NCBI GenBank assembly: GCA_963715995.1
Contig: OY970283.1
Span: forward strand, 248,001 to 312,000
Reading direction: 5' to 3'
Source: DATBDN01 sp963715995
Lineage (GTDB): Bacteria; Actinomycetota; Thermoleophilia; Solirubrobacterales; Thermoleophilaceae
Length of the DNA stretch: 64,000 bases
Part shown: one piece after another, positions 12,040 to 20,791 of the stretch
Layout: the number at the start of each line of letters is the position of its first letter
How positions within the stretch are numbered: position 1 is the first letter of the stretch
Notes under the pieces: model-generated
What the model saw: only the letters and a program-made list of their open reading frames with translations
Told to the model about the DNA's origin: nothing
The model's database searches: none
Made by a program: the position numbers and the translations under genes

Positions 12040-12881
12040 TCAATCGCGACGATCGCGGCCATGATCAGCCCTGCGCCCAGCCATGCAACGGCGGTCAGGC
12101 GATCGCCCGCCAGCAGGTAGCCGAACAGGCCGGCGAAGGCAGGCTCGCTGGCCAGGATGAGCGCGGTGCGCGCGGGCGGCGCGTGCTGCTGCGCGTAGGT
12201 CTGAACAAAGAACCCGAGGGCGCTCGCGAAGACCGCCGTGACGACGAGCGCCGACCAGACCTTGGTCCCGTGCGGCGCCTCGATCTGACCGCCCGCAAGC
12301 GCGAGCACGACCGACACGAGACAGGTCACGGCGAGCTGGACCACGAGCAGTGCGCCGACGTCGAAGCGCCCCGCGGCGCGACCCGTCGCGAGGATGTGCG
12401 CGGCCAGGCTGAACGCGGCGATCACCACCAGCCCGTCGCCGCGCAGCGTGAAGTCGGCGCCCGAGCCCGACAGCAGGTAGAGCCCGAATGCCGAGGCAAC
12501 GGCCGCGGCCCACGCGGCTGCCGAGATGCGCTCGCGCAGCACGAGCGCTCCGAGCACCGGCGTGAGCACCACGAACAGGCCGGTGATGAAGCCGGCGTCG
12601 GATGCCGTGGTGTGCTCGAGGCCGAGCGTCTGGAAGACGTAGCCGCCCGCCAGGAAGACGCCCATCGCGGCGCCCGCGATCCAGCCCTCGCGCGGGAGCG
12701 CGCGCAGCCGCTCGTGGAAGACGACGGCCACGATTGCCGTCGCCGCGGCGAAGCGATAGGCGAGGAAGGCGAACACCGGCAGGATCGCCACCGCGTCCTG
12801 GACCATCGTGAACGTGAGGCCCCAGATCGCGCAGACGCCGACAAGCGCTATTGACGCGAACCGGCCAGGTGCTCTGAGCAC
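11994..12881 (-). CDS. EamA/DMT-superfamily transporter
   Basis: About 295 residues, ten hydrophobic helices in two EamA repeats (VGVCAIWGLTFTMVQDAV at the start of the first; AHILATGRAAGRFDVGALLV at the start of the second). It probably exports a small metabolite; the substrate cannot be read from sequence. I chose GTG at 12881, just beyond the stop of the endonuclease gene, because it places the first helix normally. An in-frame start at 12938 would overlap that gene by 55 bases. The chosen start lies on a 13-base palindrome (12869-12881). Confidence 0.85.
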   Translation of the reverse strand: MLRAPGRFASIALVGVCAIWGLTFTMVQDAVAILPVFAFLAYRFAAATAIVAVVFHERLRALPREGWIAGAAMGVFLAGGYVFQTLGLEHTTASDAGFITGLFVVLTPVLGALVLRERISAAAWAAAVASAFGLYLLSGSGADFTLRGDGLVVIAAFSLAAHILATGRAAGRFDVGALLVVQLAVTCLVSVVLALAGGQIEAPHGTKVWSALVVTAVFASALGFFVQTYAQQHAPPARTALILASEPAFAGLFGYLLAGDRLTAVAWLGAGLIMAAIVAIEWLPRWRTIQPLPEQ

Positions 12882-12883
12882 TC

Positions 12884-13531
12884 CTACGCCCGTTTTTTCC
12901 CGTAGGGGCACAGGGACAGCAGCGGACACTCCTCGCACTTCGGCGCCCGTGCGGTGCAGATGCGGCGGCCGTGGCGCAGGAGGTTCGTGTGGATCTCGTA
13001 GGCGTCGTCACCGTCCTCGGCCAGCGAGGTCAGCACGTCGTGCGCGTCCTCGAGCTTCGACTTCTCGGGCCAGAGCCCAAGGCGCCAGCCCACGCGGAAC
13101 ACGTGCGTGTCGACCGGGACGTCGGGGATCCCGTACGAGAACAGCAGCACGCACGCCGCGGTCTTGCGCCCGATGCCCGGCAGCTCGACCAGGCGCTCGC
13201 GGCCCGCGAGCATCGGCGCGTCGGCCATCCATTCGAGCCCGTCGCCGTCGAGGTCCTCGAGGATCGCCTTGATCCGCGCCGCCTTGACCTTCGAGATGCC
13301 GCCCGGGCGGATCGCCTCCTCGACCTCGTCCTCCGGCGCGCGGCGCACCGCCTCCCAGGACGGGAAGCGCTCGCGCAGGCGCATGTAGGCGACGTCGCGG
13401 TTGCGGTCGTTCGTGTTCTGCGACAGCACCGTCAGGATCAGCTCGTCGACCGGGCGCCCGTGCGCGCGCAGACGCGGGCGCCCATATGCGGAGCGCAAGC
13501 GGTCCCGGATAGCGTGCAGCTTGCGACGCAT
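12884..13531 (-). CDS. endonuclease III-like DNA glycosylase (HhH-GPD, 4Fe-4S)
   Basis: About 215 residues. The HhH motif LVELPGIGRKTAACVLL carries the catalytic Lys, and VPVDTHVFRVGWRLGL carries the catalytic Asp. The C-terminal iron-sulfur loop is CTARAPKCEECPLLSLC, with the four cysteines spaced C-x7-C-x2-C-x5-C. It should excise oxidised pyrimidines and cut at AP sites. The ATG at 13531 (MRRKLHAIRDRL) fits the family; the frame stays open upstream to 13759 but that part is the antisense of the divergent membrane gene. The start ATG overlaps the ATG of that divergent gene within CATG, so at least one of the two starts is probably downstream. Confidence 0.9.
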   Translation of the reverse strand: MRRKLHAIRDRLRSAYGRPRLRAHGRPVDELILTVLSQNTNDRNRDVAYMRLRERFPSWEAVRRAPEDEVEEAIRPGGISKVKAARIKAILEDLDGDGLEWMADAPMLAGRERLVELPGIGRKTAACVLLFSYGIPDVPVDTHVFRVGWRLGLWPEKSKLEDAHDVLTSLAEDGDDAYEIHTNLLRHGRRICTARAPKCEECPLLSLCPYGKKRA

Positions 13532-15125
13532 GGCCACAGCATCGTCTACCACGGAAAGCCGCACGCGTCGCTTCGTCGCCGACGGCCCGCGCCGCCGTGA
13601 ACGCGTGGCTCCGGTCGCGGCCGCCGTGCTGGCGGCGGCGGTGTGGCTTGCGATCCGGCCGCACACCGTCGACATGGCCGCGCACGTGTTCCGCGCCAGG
13701 CTGTTCGGCCAGCAGGGCTTCACGATCTGGAACGGCTTCTGGTACGGCGGCCACCACACGCCCGCCTACAGCCTGCTGTTCCCGCCGCTTGCGTGGCTCG
13801 TGGGCCCGTGGGTGGCCGGCGCGGCGTCGACGATCGCTGCCGCCGCGCTGTTCGAGCCGCTCGCGCGCGGGCGCTGGGGCGAGCGGGCGCGCTGGGGCGC
13901 GCTGTGGTTCGGCCTCGGCACGGGCGCGCTGCTGTTCACCGGACGGCTGCCGTTCGCGATGGGGGTGGCGTTCGGCCTCGCGGCGCTGCTGGCGCACCAG
14001 CGCGGGCGGACGCGCCTGGCCCTGCTGCTGGCGGTCGGCTCCGGGCTGGCCAGCCCCGTGGCCGCCCTCTTCCTGACGCTCGCGGCGGTGGCTGCGCTCG
14101 AGTGGCGTCTGGCGCTTGCCGCCCTGCTGCCTCCCGCTCTGCTGGCGGCAGCGTTCCCGGAGGGCGGCTACATGCCGTTCGACCTGACCACCTACGCGCC
14201 GATCCCGGCGCTCGCGATCGCCGCCCTGATCGTGCTGCCGCGCCGGGAACGCGCGCTGCGGATCGGCGCGGTCATCTATGCGTTCGCAACCACGGCGGCC
14301 TACTTCGTGGAGACGCCGATGGGCTCCAACGCGGTGCGCCTTGGCGCCCTCTTCGCCGGGCCGATCGCGCTCTGCGCGGGGCGCATGCCGCGGCGTCAAG
14401 CGGGGCGCGTGGCGTTCGCGCTGATGCTCGCGTGCCTTGCGTTCTGGCAGTGGTCCTCGGCCGGCCGCGACTTCCTGGCATCGCAGAACGAGCCGTCGGC
14501 CAAGACCTCCTACTACGCCCCGCTGCTCGGCTTCCTGGCCAAGCAGCGGCCCGAGGACGGCCGCGTGGAGATCCCGTTCACGCGCAGCCACTGGGAGGCG
14601 GCCGTGGTGGCCCCGCACTTCCCGCTCGCACGCGGCTGGGAGCGCCAGCTGGACGCCGGGCGCAACCCGCTCTTCTATGCGGGGATCCTGACCGACTTCA
14701 CATACGCCAACTGGCTCGCCGAGCACGCCGTGCACTTCGTGGCGCTGCCGGACGTGAAGCCCGACGAGAGCTCGTTCAAGGAGCGCGGGCTGATCGAGCG
14801 CGACCCGCCCTACCTGCGGCTGATCCGCCGGCTGCCGCACTGGCGCATCTACCTGGTCACGCTCCCGCACCCGATGGTGATCCCGGCGGCGGGCACGCAG
14901 ATCAAGCTGCTCCACCTCGGCTCGGACGACCTCGACCTGAACGCCCACGGCGCCGGCAGCGCGCTCGTGCGCGTGCGCTGGAGCCCGTACTGGCGCGTCT
15001 CCAAGGGCTGCGTGGAACGTGACGGCGACTGGACGCGGGTGATCGCGCGAGGGCCCGGCCCGCTGCACATGTGGACCTCGTTTGCCCTCTCGCGCGTCGT
15101 CCTCAGAGGCCGTCGCTGCGGCTAG
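13530..15125 (+). CDS. polytopic membrane protein, GT-C glycosyltransferase-like
   Basis: 531 residues if the ATG at 13530 is used. A basic N-terminus precedes about nine hydrophobic segments, then a soluble C-terminal domain from about residue 330. The first periplasmic loop holds HTVDMAAHVFRARLFGQQG and WNGFWYGGHHTPAYSLL, reminiscent of GT-C enzymes that keep an acidic residue there for polyprenyl-linked sugar transfer. This is a fold-level resemblance, not a firm assignment. It is followed 11 bases later by the PAP2 gene, so it may act in the same envelope-lipid pathway. The start is uncertain because it collides with the divergent endonuclease start; a GTG about 25 codons later is possible. 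Confidence 0.7.
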   Translation: MATASSTTESRTRRFVADGPRRRERVAPVAAAVLAAAVWLAIRPHTVDMAAHVFRARLFGQQGFTIWNGFWYGGHHTPAYSLLFPPLAWLVGPWVAGAASTIAAAALFEPLARGRWGERARWGALWFGLGTGALLFTGRLPFAMGVAFGLAALLAHQRGRTRLALLLAVGSGLASPVAALFLTLAAVAALEWRLALAALLPPALLAAAFPEGGYMPFDLTTYAPIPALAIAALIVLPRRERALRIGAVIYAFATTAAYFVETPMGSNAVRLGALFAGPIALCAGRMPRRQAGRVAFALMLACLAFWQWSSAGRDFLASQNEPSAKTSYYAPLLGFLAKQRPEDGRVEIPFTRSHWEAAVVAPHFPLARGWERQLDAGRNPLFYAGILTDFTYANWLAEHAVHFVALPDVKPDESSFKERGLIERDPPYLRLIRRLPHWRIYLVTLPHPMVIPAAGTQIKLLHLGSDDLDLNAHGAGSALVRVRWSPYWRVSKGCVERDGDWTRVIARGPGPLHMWTSFALSRVVLRGRRCG

Positions 15126-15136
15126 GCTGGGCTGTC

Positions 15137-15907
15137 GTGGGGCGGCTTGGACATCTGGCATCGCGGCTGATGCCGCGCGGGCCACTCGATGCCGCGCGCC
15201 AGTGGCTGCTGTTCGGAGGCGCGTACTACCTCTACCGGATCGTCCGCGGCGTGGTCGACGGCCACCCGAACGTGGCGTACCAGCACGCGCGCTCGATCGT
15301 CAACGTCGAGCGCAGCCTGCACACGTTCATCGAGCCCGACGTCCAGCGCTGGACCATCCACCACTCGTTCTTCCTCCACATCGCCGACTGGATGTACATC
15401 AACTCGCACTTCCTGGTGACGATGTCGTTTCTGATCTGGCTCTACATCGCGCGCAACCACGCTTACTACTTCGTGCGCAACATGTTCATGATCGCGATGC
15501 TGTTCGCGCTGGTGGGATACGTCGTCTACCCGACCGCTCCGCCGCGCTTCCTGCCCGAGTGGGGCTTCCAGGACACGGTCTCCGAGTACTTCCAGGGCGC
15601 CTCTCAGACGGCCGGCGCGCTCTACAACCCTTACGCCGCGATGCCGAGCATGCACGTCTGCTTCTCACTGATGATCGCCGTGCCGGCGTTCCAGGTGATG
15701 AAGCCGCGGCTGGTGAAAGCGCTCTGGTGCCTCTACCCGCTGCTGGTCACCTGGGTCGTCATCTCGACGGGCAACCACTTCTGGATCGACGGCGCAGTCG
15801 GCGCGGGCGTGGCCGGCCTGTCGGCGGTGCTCGCGAAGGCCGCCCTCGCGCGTGCCCGCCCGGAGGCCTGGGCGTGGCGCAGCGCTCCGGTCGAGGCGCG
15901 CATTTGA
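15137..15907 (+). CDS. PAP2-superfamily membrane phosphatase / inositolphosphotransferase-like
   Basis: 256 residues, GTG start at 15137. About six membrane helices carry the phosphatase signature of the PAP2_3/Aur1 group: PTAPPRF, YAAMPSMHVCFSLMIA (central His) and STGNHFWIDGAVGA (C-terminal His and Asp). Relatives dephosphorylate lipid phosphates or transfer phosphoinositol. Here it is coupled to a CDP-alcohol phosphotransferase (stop overlaps TTGA) and lies 690 bases upstream of ino1. Removal of phosphate from phosphatidylinositol phosphate is therefore a reasonable inference, though not proven. Confidence 0.85.
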   Translation: MGRLGHLASRLMPRGPLDAARQWLLFGGAYYLYRIVRGVVDGHPNVAYQHARSIVNVERSLHTFIEPDVQRWTIHHSFFLHIADWMYINSHFLVTMSFLIWLYIARNHAYYFVRNMFMIAMLFALVGYVVYPTAPPRFLPEWGFQDTVSEYFQGASQTAGALYNPYAAMPSMHVCFSLMIAVPAFQVMKPRLVKALWCLYPLLVTWVVISTGNHFWIDGAVGAGVAGLSAVLAKAALARARPEAWAWRSAPVEARI

Positions 15908-16512
15908 GCTCGTCGACAGGACGCGGCGTGCTGATCGGCGACCGCGCGCGCAACGCGCTGATCGAGTCGCGGCTGACGCCGAACATGATCTCGCTTGTCG
16001 GCCTTGTTCTGAACCTGGCCGCCGCCGTACTGGTGACCCAGCGCCTGTTCTTCCTCGCCGGCGTCGCCTTCATCGTCGGCTCGATCATGGACACCCTCGA
16101 CGGGCGCTACTCGCGCATGTCGGGCAAGGGCACTCCGTTCGGAGCGTTCCTCGACTCGACGCTCGATCGCATCGAGGAGGGCGTCGTCTTGACCACCGTC
16201 GCGGCGTACTTCTCCTCACGCGGAATGGACTTCGCGGTCGGGGCCTGCGTGGCCGCCGTGCTCGGCTCGCTGATGGTCAGCTACACCCGCGCACGGGCCG
16301 AAGCACTGGGCGTGGAGTGCAAAGTTGGATTGGCAACACGGGCAATCCGGGTAGTAATACTTTCTGCGGGTCTGGTGTTTGCCAAGGGGGCTAGCATCTT
16401 CGACGTAGACCTTCTCGCGCCAGCGGTGTACGTGCTGGCCGTGCTCACTGTTTTCACGGTTTTCCAGCGGGTTCTTCACGTCCGCAAGGCGCTCAACAGC
16501 GTCGCCGCGTAA
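15904..16512 (+). CDS. CDP-alcohol phosphatidyltransferase, probable phosphatidylinositol-phosphate synthase
   Basis: About 202 residues from TTG at 15904 (TTGA overlap); GTG at 15928 is the alternative. The CDP-OH-P signature is complete in its acidic residues: DTLDGRYSR at 63-71, then a Gly and DSTLD, i.e. D-x2-D-G-x2-S-R...G-x3-D-x3-D, with Ser in place of the usual Ala. Four or five helices follow. In actinobacteria such enzymes next to ino1 join CDP-diacylglycerol with inositol-1-phosphate. Substrate choice is inferred from the adjacent ino1 and PAP2 genes; phosphatidylglycerophosphate synthase is the main alternative. Confidence 0.85.
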   Translation: MSSSTGRGVLIGDRARNALIESRLTPNMISLVGLVLNLAAAVLVTQRLFFLAGVAFIVGSIMDTLDGRYSRMSGKGTPFGAFLDSTLDRIEEGVVLTTVAAYFSSRGMDFAVGACVAAVLGSLMVSYTRARAEALGVECKVGLATRAIRVVILSAGLVFAKGASIFDVDLLAPAVYVLAVLTVFTVFQRVLHVRKALNSVAA

Positions 16513-16596
16513 CCAACTGGGCACGACGGGTTTCGTCACAATCAACGCCTGCGGCGAACCGCGGGCGCATTTCGTATCTCCCAGGAGGACAGTCAC

Positions 16597-17754
16597 TTGA
16601 CAGAGAGCAACGGACACGGGCGCTACCAGACCGAGAAGGTCAGGGTCGCGATTGTCGGCGTCGGAAACTGCGCGTCGGCCTTCGTGCAGGGCGTCCACTA
16701 CTACAAGGACGCGGACGCGACGAAGCGCGTACCGGGCCTGATGCACGTCGACCTCGGCGGCTACCACATCTCGGACATCGAGTTCACGGCAGCCTTCGAC
16801 ATCGACTCCGACAAGGTCGGCAAGGACCTTTCCGAGGCCATCTGGTCGGGCCAGAACAACACGATCAAGTTCGCCGACGTGCCGGAGACCGGCGTGAAGG
16901 TGCAGCGCGGCATGACGCACGACGGGCTCGGCAAGTACCTGAGCCAGAAGATCACGAAGGCTCCCGGCCAGACCGCCGACATCGTCGAGATCCTCAAGGA
17001 GACCAAGACCGACGTCCTGGTCTCGTACCTGCCGGTGGGCTCGGAGCAGGCCACCAAGTGGTACGTCGAGCAGGCACTGGAGGCCGGCGTCGGCTTCGTC
17101 AACTGCATCCCCGTCTTCATCGCTCGCGAGGAGTACTGGGGCAACCGCTTCCGCAAGGCAGGGCTGCCGATCGTCGGCGACGACATCAAGTCGCAGGTCG
17201 GTGCAACCATCGTCCACCGCCAGCTCGCGCGCCTGTTCGCCGACCGCGGTGTCAAGATGGTTCACACCTCGCAGCTGAACGTCGGTGGGAACATGGACTT
17301 CTACAACATGCTCGAGCGTGAGCGCCTGGAGTCCAAGAAGATCTCGAAGACCAACGCGGTCACCTCGATCATGGACGAGCAGCTGCCGGCCGACGACGTC
17401 TACATCGGCCCGTCGGACTACGTGCCGTGGCTGACCGACCGCAAGTGGGCGCACATCCGCGTCGAGGGCCAGGCCTTCGGCGACGTGCCGCTCAACCTCG
17501 AGATGAAGCTCGAGGTCTGGGACTCGCCGAACTCGGCGGGCATCGTCATCGACGCCGTGCGCTGCTGCAAGCTCGCGCTGAACCACGGCCTCGGCGGCGC
17601 GCTCGAGGCGCCCAGCTCGTACCTCATGAAGTCGCCGCCGGTTCAGGTCCCGGATTCGGTCGCACGGCAGGACACGGAGGACTTCATCGCCAAGTACGGC
17701 GGTGCTCCCAAGCTGCCGGGCAAGGCCAAGATCCGCACGGCCGAGTCGGTCTAG
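16597..17754 (+). CDS. ino1: inositol-3-phosphate synthase (Ino1), actinobacterial type
   Basis: 385 residues. It converts glucose-6-phosphate to L-myo-inositol-1-phosphate (1D-myo-inositol-3-phosphate) with NAD. The Rossmann motif VAIVGVGNCASAFVQG starts near residue 11. Conserved family segments include DIKSQVGATIVHR, QLNVGGNMDFYNML and CCKLALNHGLGG. The start is TTG (16597), chosen because AGGAGG lies at 16583-16588 with 8 bases of spacing and no ATG/GTG fits. It has its own 84-base upstream gap, so it may be separately transcribed from the two lipid genes before it. It supplies inositol phosphate to the neighbouring CDP-alcohol phosphotransferase. Confidence 0.95.
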   Translation: MTESNGHGRYQTEKVRVAIVGVGNCASAFVQGVHYYKDADATKRVPGLMHVDLGGYHISDIEFTAAFDIDSDKVGKDLSEAIWSGQNNTIKFADVPETGVKVQRGMTHDGLGKYLSQKITKAPGQTADIVEILKETKTDVLVSYLPVGSEQATKWYVEQALEAGVGFVNCIPVFIAREEYWGNRFRKAGLPIVGDDIKSQVGATIVHRQLARLFADRGVKMVHTSQLNVGGNMDFYNMLERERLESKKISKTNAVTSIMDEQLPADDVYIGPSDYVPWLTDRKWAHIRVEGQAFGDVPLNLEMKLEVWDSPNSAGIVIDAVRCCKLALNHGLGGALEAPSSYLMKSPPVQVPDSVARQDTEDFIAKYGGAPKLPGKAKIRTAESV

Positions 17755-17785
17755 CGACCACCTTCGACTAGCCTCCGCCGGACTC

Positions 17786-19671
17786 GTGCCGGCGGAGCGC
17801 TTCTCGATCGCTCAGGTCTCTCCCTACCCCTGGGAGCAGCACCATGAGGTCAATCTCTACGTAGAGCGGCTGTCCGACGAGCTCTGCCGCCGCGGCCATC
17901 GCGTGGTCGTGATCGCGCCGTCGTCGGTGCGCGAGCTGATCCGCGAGGGGCGCGACACGATCGCCGCTGTCGCGAAGGATCCGGAGGCGCTGTTCCTGCA
18001 GCCTGGCTGCGCCCAGCTCCTGGCCATCGGTCAGTCGCTGCCCGCCCGCCGCGGCGGCGCGGTGTCGGTGCCAGTGGACGTCTCGCGCGCGATGGAGGAG
18101 CTGCTGGCCGGCGCGGAGCTGGACTTCGTGCACGTGCACGAGCCGTTCGCCCCCAGCGCCGCCTCGGCGGCCCTGCGGCACTCACACGCGCTGAACGTGG
18201 GCACCTTCCATGCGCCGGCCGAGCGCGTCGTCTCGACCCAGGTGGCCAGGCGGCTCGTGGAGCTGCTGTTCGGGCGCCTCGACGGGCGCAGTGCCAGCTT
18301 CGCCGCCACGCGCGACCTGGTTGCCCGCTACTTCCCCGGCGACTACCGCGTGATCCATCCAGGCGCCGACCTGGTCCAGCGCGTGGGCCCCGACGACGGG
18401 CACGAGGTCATCGACATCGTCTACTCGGCCGAGGAGGAGCGCGGGGCGCTGCGCCTGTTCCTGCGCGCGCTGCGGCGGCTGCCACCGGCGCTGCCCTGGC
18501 GCGCGACTGTGTGGTCTCGCGAGCGCGCGATCCGCCGGCCCTGCCGAAGGCGATCCGCGACCGCGTGCGCTTCACCGGCCCGGCCGACGGCACCGAGGCG
18601 CAGACGCTCGCGAGCGCCGATGTGGTGGTGGCCGCCTCGAGCGGTGCCGTGCCCGCGCCACAGCTCCTGTTCCGCGCGATGGCGGGGGGCGCCGTGCCGG
18701 TGGCGTCGCGGCTGCCCACCTACGAGGAGGCGCTCGCCGAGGGCGACCGCGGCCTGCTGTTCGAGCTGCGCGACGCCGACACGCTCGCCGGGCAGCTGGA
18801 GCGGCTCGTGGCCGACAGCGAGTTGCGCGAGCGGTTGCGCAAGCGCGTCTGCGCGCTGCGGCCGGAGCTCGACTGGGGCCGCGCGGCTGATGCGTTCGAG
18901 GAGCTCTATGGCGAGATCGCCGCGCGGCGCAAGCCCGCCAACGGCGTCTCTCCGTTGCGGGGGCGGCTCGCCGAGCGGGCGCTGATCGACGTCGACCTGC
19001 ACATGCACACCGACCACTCGCCGGACTGCGCGACCCCGGTGGACGTGCTGCTCGACACCGCGAAGGCCCAGGGGCTCGGCGCGATCGCAGTGACCGACCA
19101 CAACGTGATCACGGGCGCCCACGAGGCTGCTGCCCGCGCCGACGGGATCAAGGTCATCGTCGCCGAGGAGGTCAAGACTGCCGACCAGGGTGAAGTGATC
19201 GGCCTGTTCATCGACGAGCACATCCCGCGCGGCATGACCCTGGAGGAGACGATCGCCGAGATCCACCGCCAGGGCGGGCTCGTCTACGTGCCGCATCCGT
19301 TCGATCGCATGCATGCCGTCCCCGACTACGAGCATCTTCTGAACGTGGTCGAAGATGTGGACGCGATCGAGGTCTTCAACGCGCGGGTGGCCGTGAAGTC
19401 CTTCAACGAGGAGGCGGTCAAGTTCGCGCGCAAGTACCGGATCCCCGGCGGCGCCGGCTCGGACAGCCACGTGCCGCAGGGCCTTGGCTCGGTCCGGATC
19501 CGAATGCGTGACTTCGACGGCCCGGAGGAGTTCCTCGAGTCGCTGCGCGAGGCCGACATCATCCGCCAGCCGAAGAGCCTGCTCTACGTGCAGACGCTCA
19601 AGTTCCTCCAGACCAAGGCCCCAGGATCGCGAAAGCGGCGCGCCTCGGCGGCCGATACCGGCAAAAGATGA
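17786..19671 (+). CDS. PimA-like GT4 glycosyltransferase fused to PHP-domain phosphoesterase, frameshifted
   Basis: GTG at 17786 begins a GT4 N-domain (SIAQVSPYPWEQHHEVNLYV, AELDFVHVHEPFAPSAASAA, VGTFHAPAERV) that resembles phosphatidylinositol mannosyltransferase PimA. The C-domain (DRVRFTGPADGTEAQTLASA, PAPQLLFRAMAGGAVPVASR) and then a PHP domain continue in another frame after a switch at about 18520-18533. PHP motifs are intact: DLHMHTDHSPDC, AVTDHNVITG, VPHPFDRMH and GSDSHVPQG. Corrected length is about 628 residues. PHP domains are metal-dependent phosphoesterases. The 1886-base span is not a multiple of three, confirming one indel. Position after ino1 suggests inositol-lipid glycosylation. 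Confidence 0.82.
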
Positions 19672-20327
19672 TGCAGGCCGCAGGACGCGTCCCCCAAGAG
19701 GCGAAAACGGCTCCCGGGACGATGCCGGCGACCGACGACGAGATACGCGAGAAGTACCTGGAGCGCGCGATCCGCGAGCTGAACACGCTCACGCACGAGA
19801 TCCAGAGCTGCGACCACTGCCCGCGCGGCAACCTGATGCCGGTGCTGGGCTCGGGCCACCCGCAGGCCGACATCATGCTCCTGAAGTTCGCTCCGCTGCC
19901 GTCGGAGATCGAGGAGGGCGTCGCGTTCTACGGTCGCGCCGGGAGCGCCCTGATGAAGAGCTTCAAGCGCTTGGGCATCGATCCGCTGGCCGTCTACGGA
20001 ACCGTCTTCGTCAAGTGCCCCGTCGGCGACACCGACCTGGCAGCGCCCGAGTGCCGTGCACGCGTGGTACAGGAGATCGCGATCGTCCAGCCGCGAATGG
20101 TGGTGGTGATGGGCGACGAGGCGCTCGACGAGCTGAACGACGTCGGGGTGCCGATGGGTCGCCGGATCGAGGCCAAGGTGGGCGAGGTGCAGCGCCTGAC
20201 GCCCAGCTGCGAGGCGATCTGGTGCCCGGACATCGACGCCTCGCTGGACGACGAGGCTGCCAAGCGGGAGTTCTGGCGCGCATTCCGGGCGCTGGGCGAG
20301 TGGTACGCCGATCTGCCCCCGTACTAG
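19668..20327 (+). CDS. uracil-DNA glycosylase superfamily protein with degenerate active site
   Basis: 219 residues; ATG at 19668 overlaps the previous stop (ATGA), with a second ATG at 19671. The fold resembles family 4/5 iron-sulfur UDGs: CDHC (48-51) plus Cys117 and Cys129 could hold the 4Fe-4S cluster, and FYGRAGSALMKSFKRLGI matches the conserved GRAG helix. However the usual GEAPG-x-E catalytic loop is replaced by LKFAPLPSEIEEG, and the C-terminal HPA-x-LLR motif is absent (WCPDIDASLDDEA instead). It may bind DNA without excision or act on another substrate. Coupled to the GT4-PHP gene, which is an odd partner. Confidence 0.8.
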   Translation: MMQAAGRVPQEAKTAPGTMPATDDEIREKYLERAIRELNTLTHEIQSCDHCPRGNLMPVLGSGHPQADIMLLKFAPLPSEIEEGVAFYGRAGSALMKSFKRLGIDPLAVYGTVFVKCPVGDTDLAAPECRARVVQEIAIVQPRMVVVMGDEALDELNDVGVPMGRRIEAKVGEVQRLTPSCEAIWCPDIDASLDDEAAKREFWRAFRALGEWYADLPPY

Positions 20328-20337
20328 TCTGCGCCGC

Positions 20338-20745
20338 ATGGCGCGCATCCTGGTCGTGGCGAACAAGACGGCGGAGTCTCCGGACCTCCTGGAGGCCATG
20401 AAGAGCAAGGGCACCGACCACGAATATGTGCTCGTCGTGCCCGCGAGCGGAGGCGTGCTGGAGAAGGCGGCCGACCCGGATGCGGCGCGCGATCACACGA
20501 TGCCGCACCTGGATGCGGCGCTCGAGAAGATGCGCGCCGAGGGTCTGAACGTGGAGGGCACGGTCGGCGACTCGGACCCGGCCGCGGCGGTCCAGGACGC
20601 GGCCAACTTCAGCCAGTTCGACGAGATCATCATCTCGACGCTGCCGCTGCGGGCCTCGAAGTGGATGAAGATGGATCTGCCGCGCAAGGCCGAGCGCGCG
20701 ACCGGTCTGCCCGTGACGCACGTCGAAACGAAGTCGCACGACTAG
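20338..20745 (+). CDS. small Usp-like alpha/beta protein
   Basis: 135 residues, ATG at 20338. Alternating beta strands and helices (ARILVVANKTAESPDLLEAM; DEIIISTLPLRASKWMKMDLP; GLPVTHVETK) resemble universal stress proteins of the single-domain type, but the ATP-binding G-x2-G-x9-GS/T motif is not obvious. Cytoplasmic; role unknown. It follows the UDG-like gene by ten bases and is probably in the same transcript. Confidence 0.7.
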   Translation: MARILVVANKTAESPDLLEAMKSKGTDHEYVLVVPASGGVLEKAADPDAARDHTMPHLDAALEKMRAEGLNVEGTVGDSDPAAAVQDAANFSQFDEIIISTLPLRASKWMKMDLPRKAERATGLPVTHVETKSHD

Positions 20746-20791
20746 GACGCTCCCGCGAGCCGAGTCGGTCCCGGCGCCGGCGCTCGTCCTG

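Noticed and set aside
12869..12881. Palindrome GTGCTCTGAGCAC as an operator
   Set aside because: Thirteen bases overlapping a start codon in GC-rich DNA; no second copy and no supporting context.
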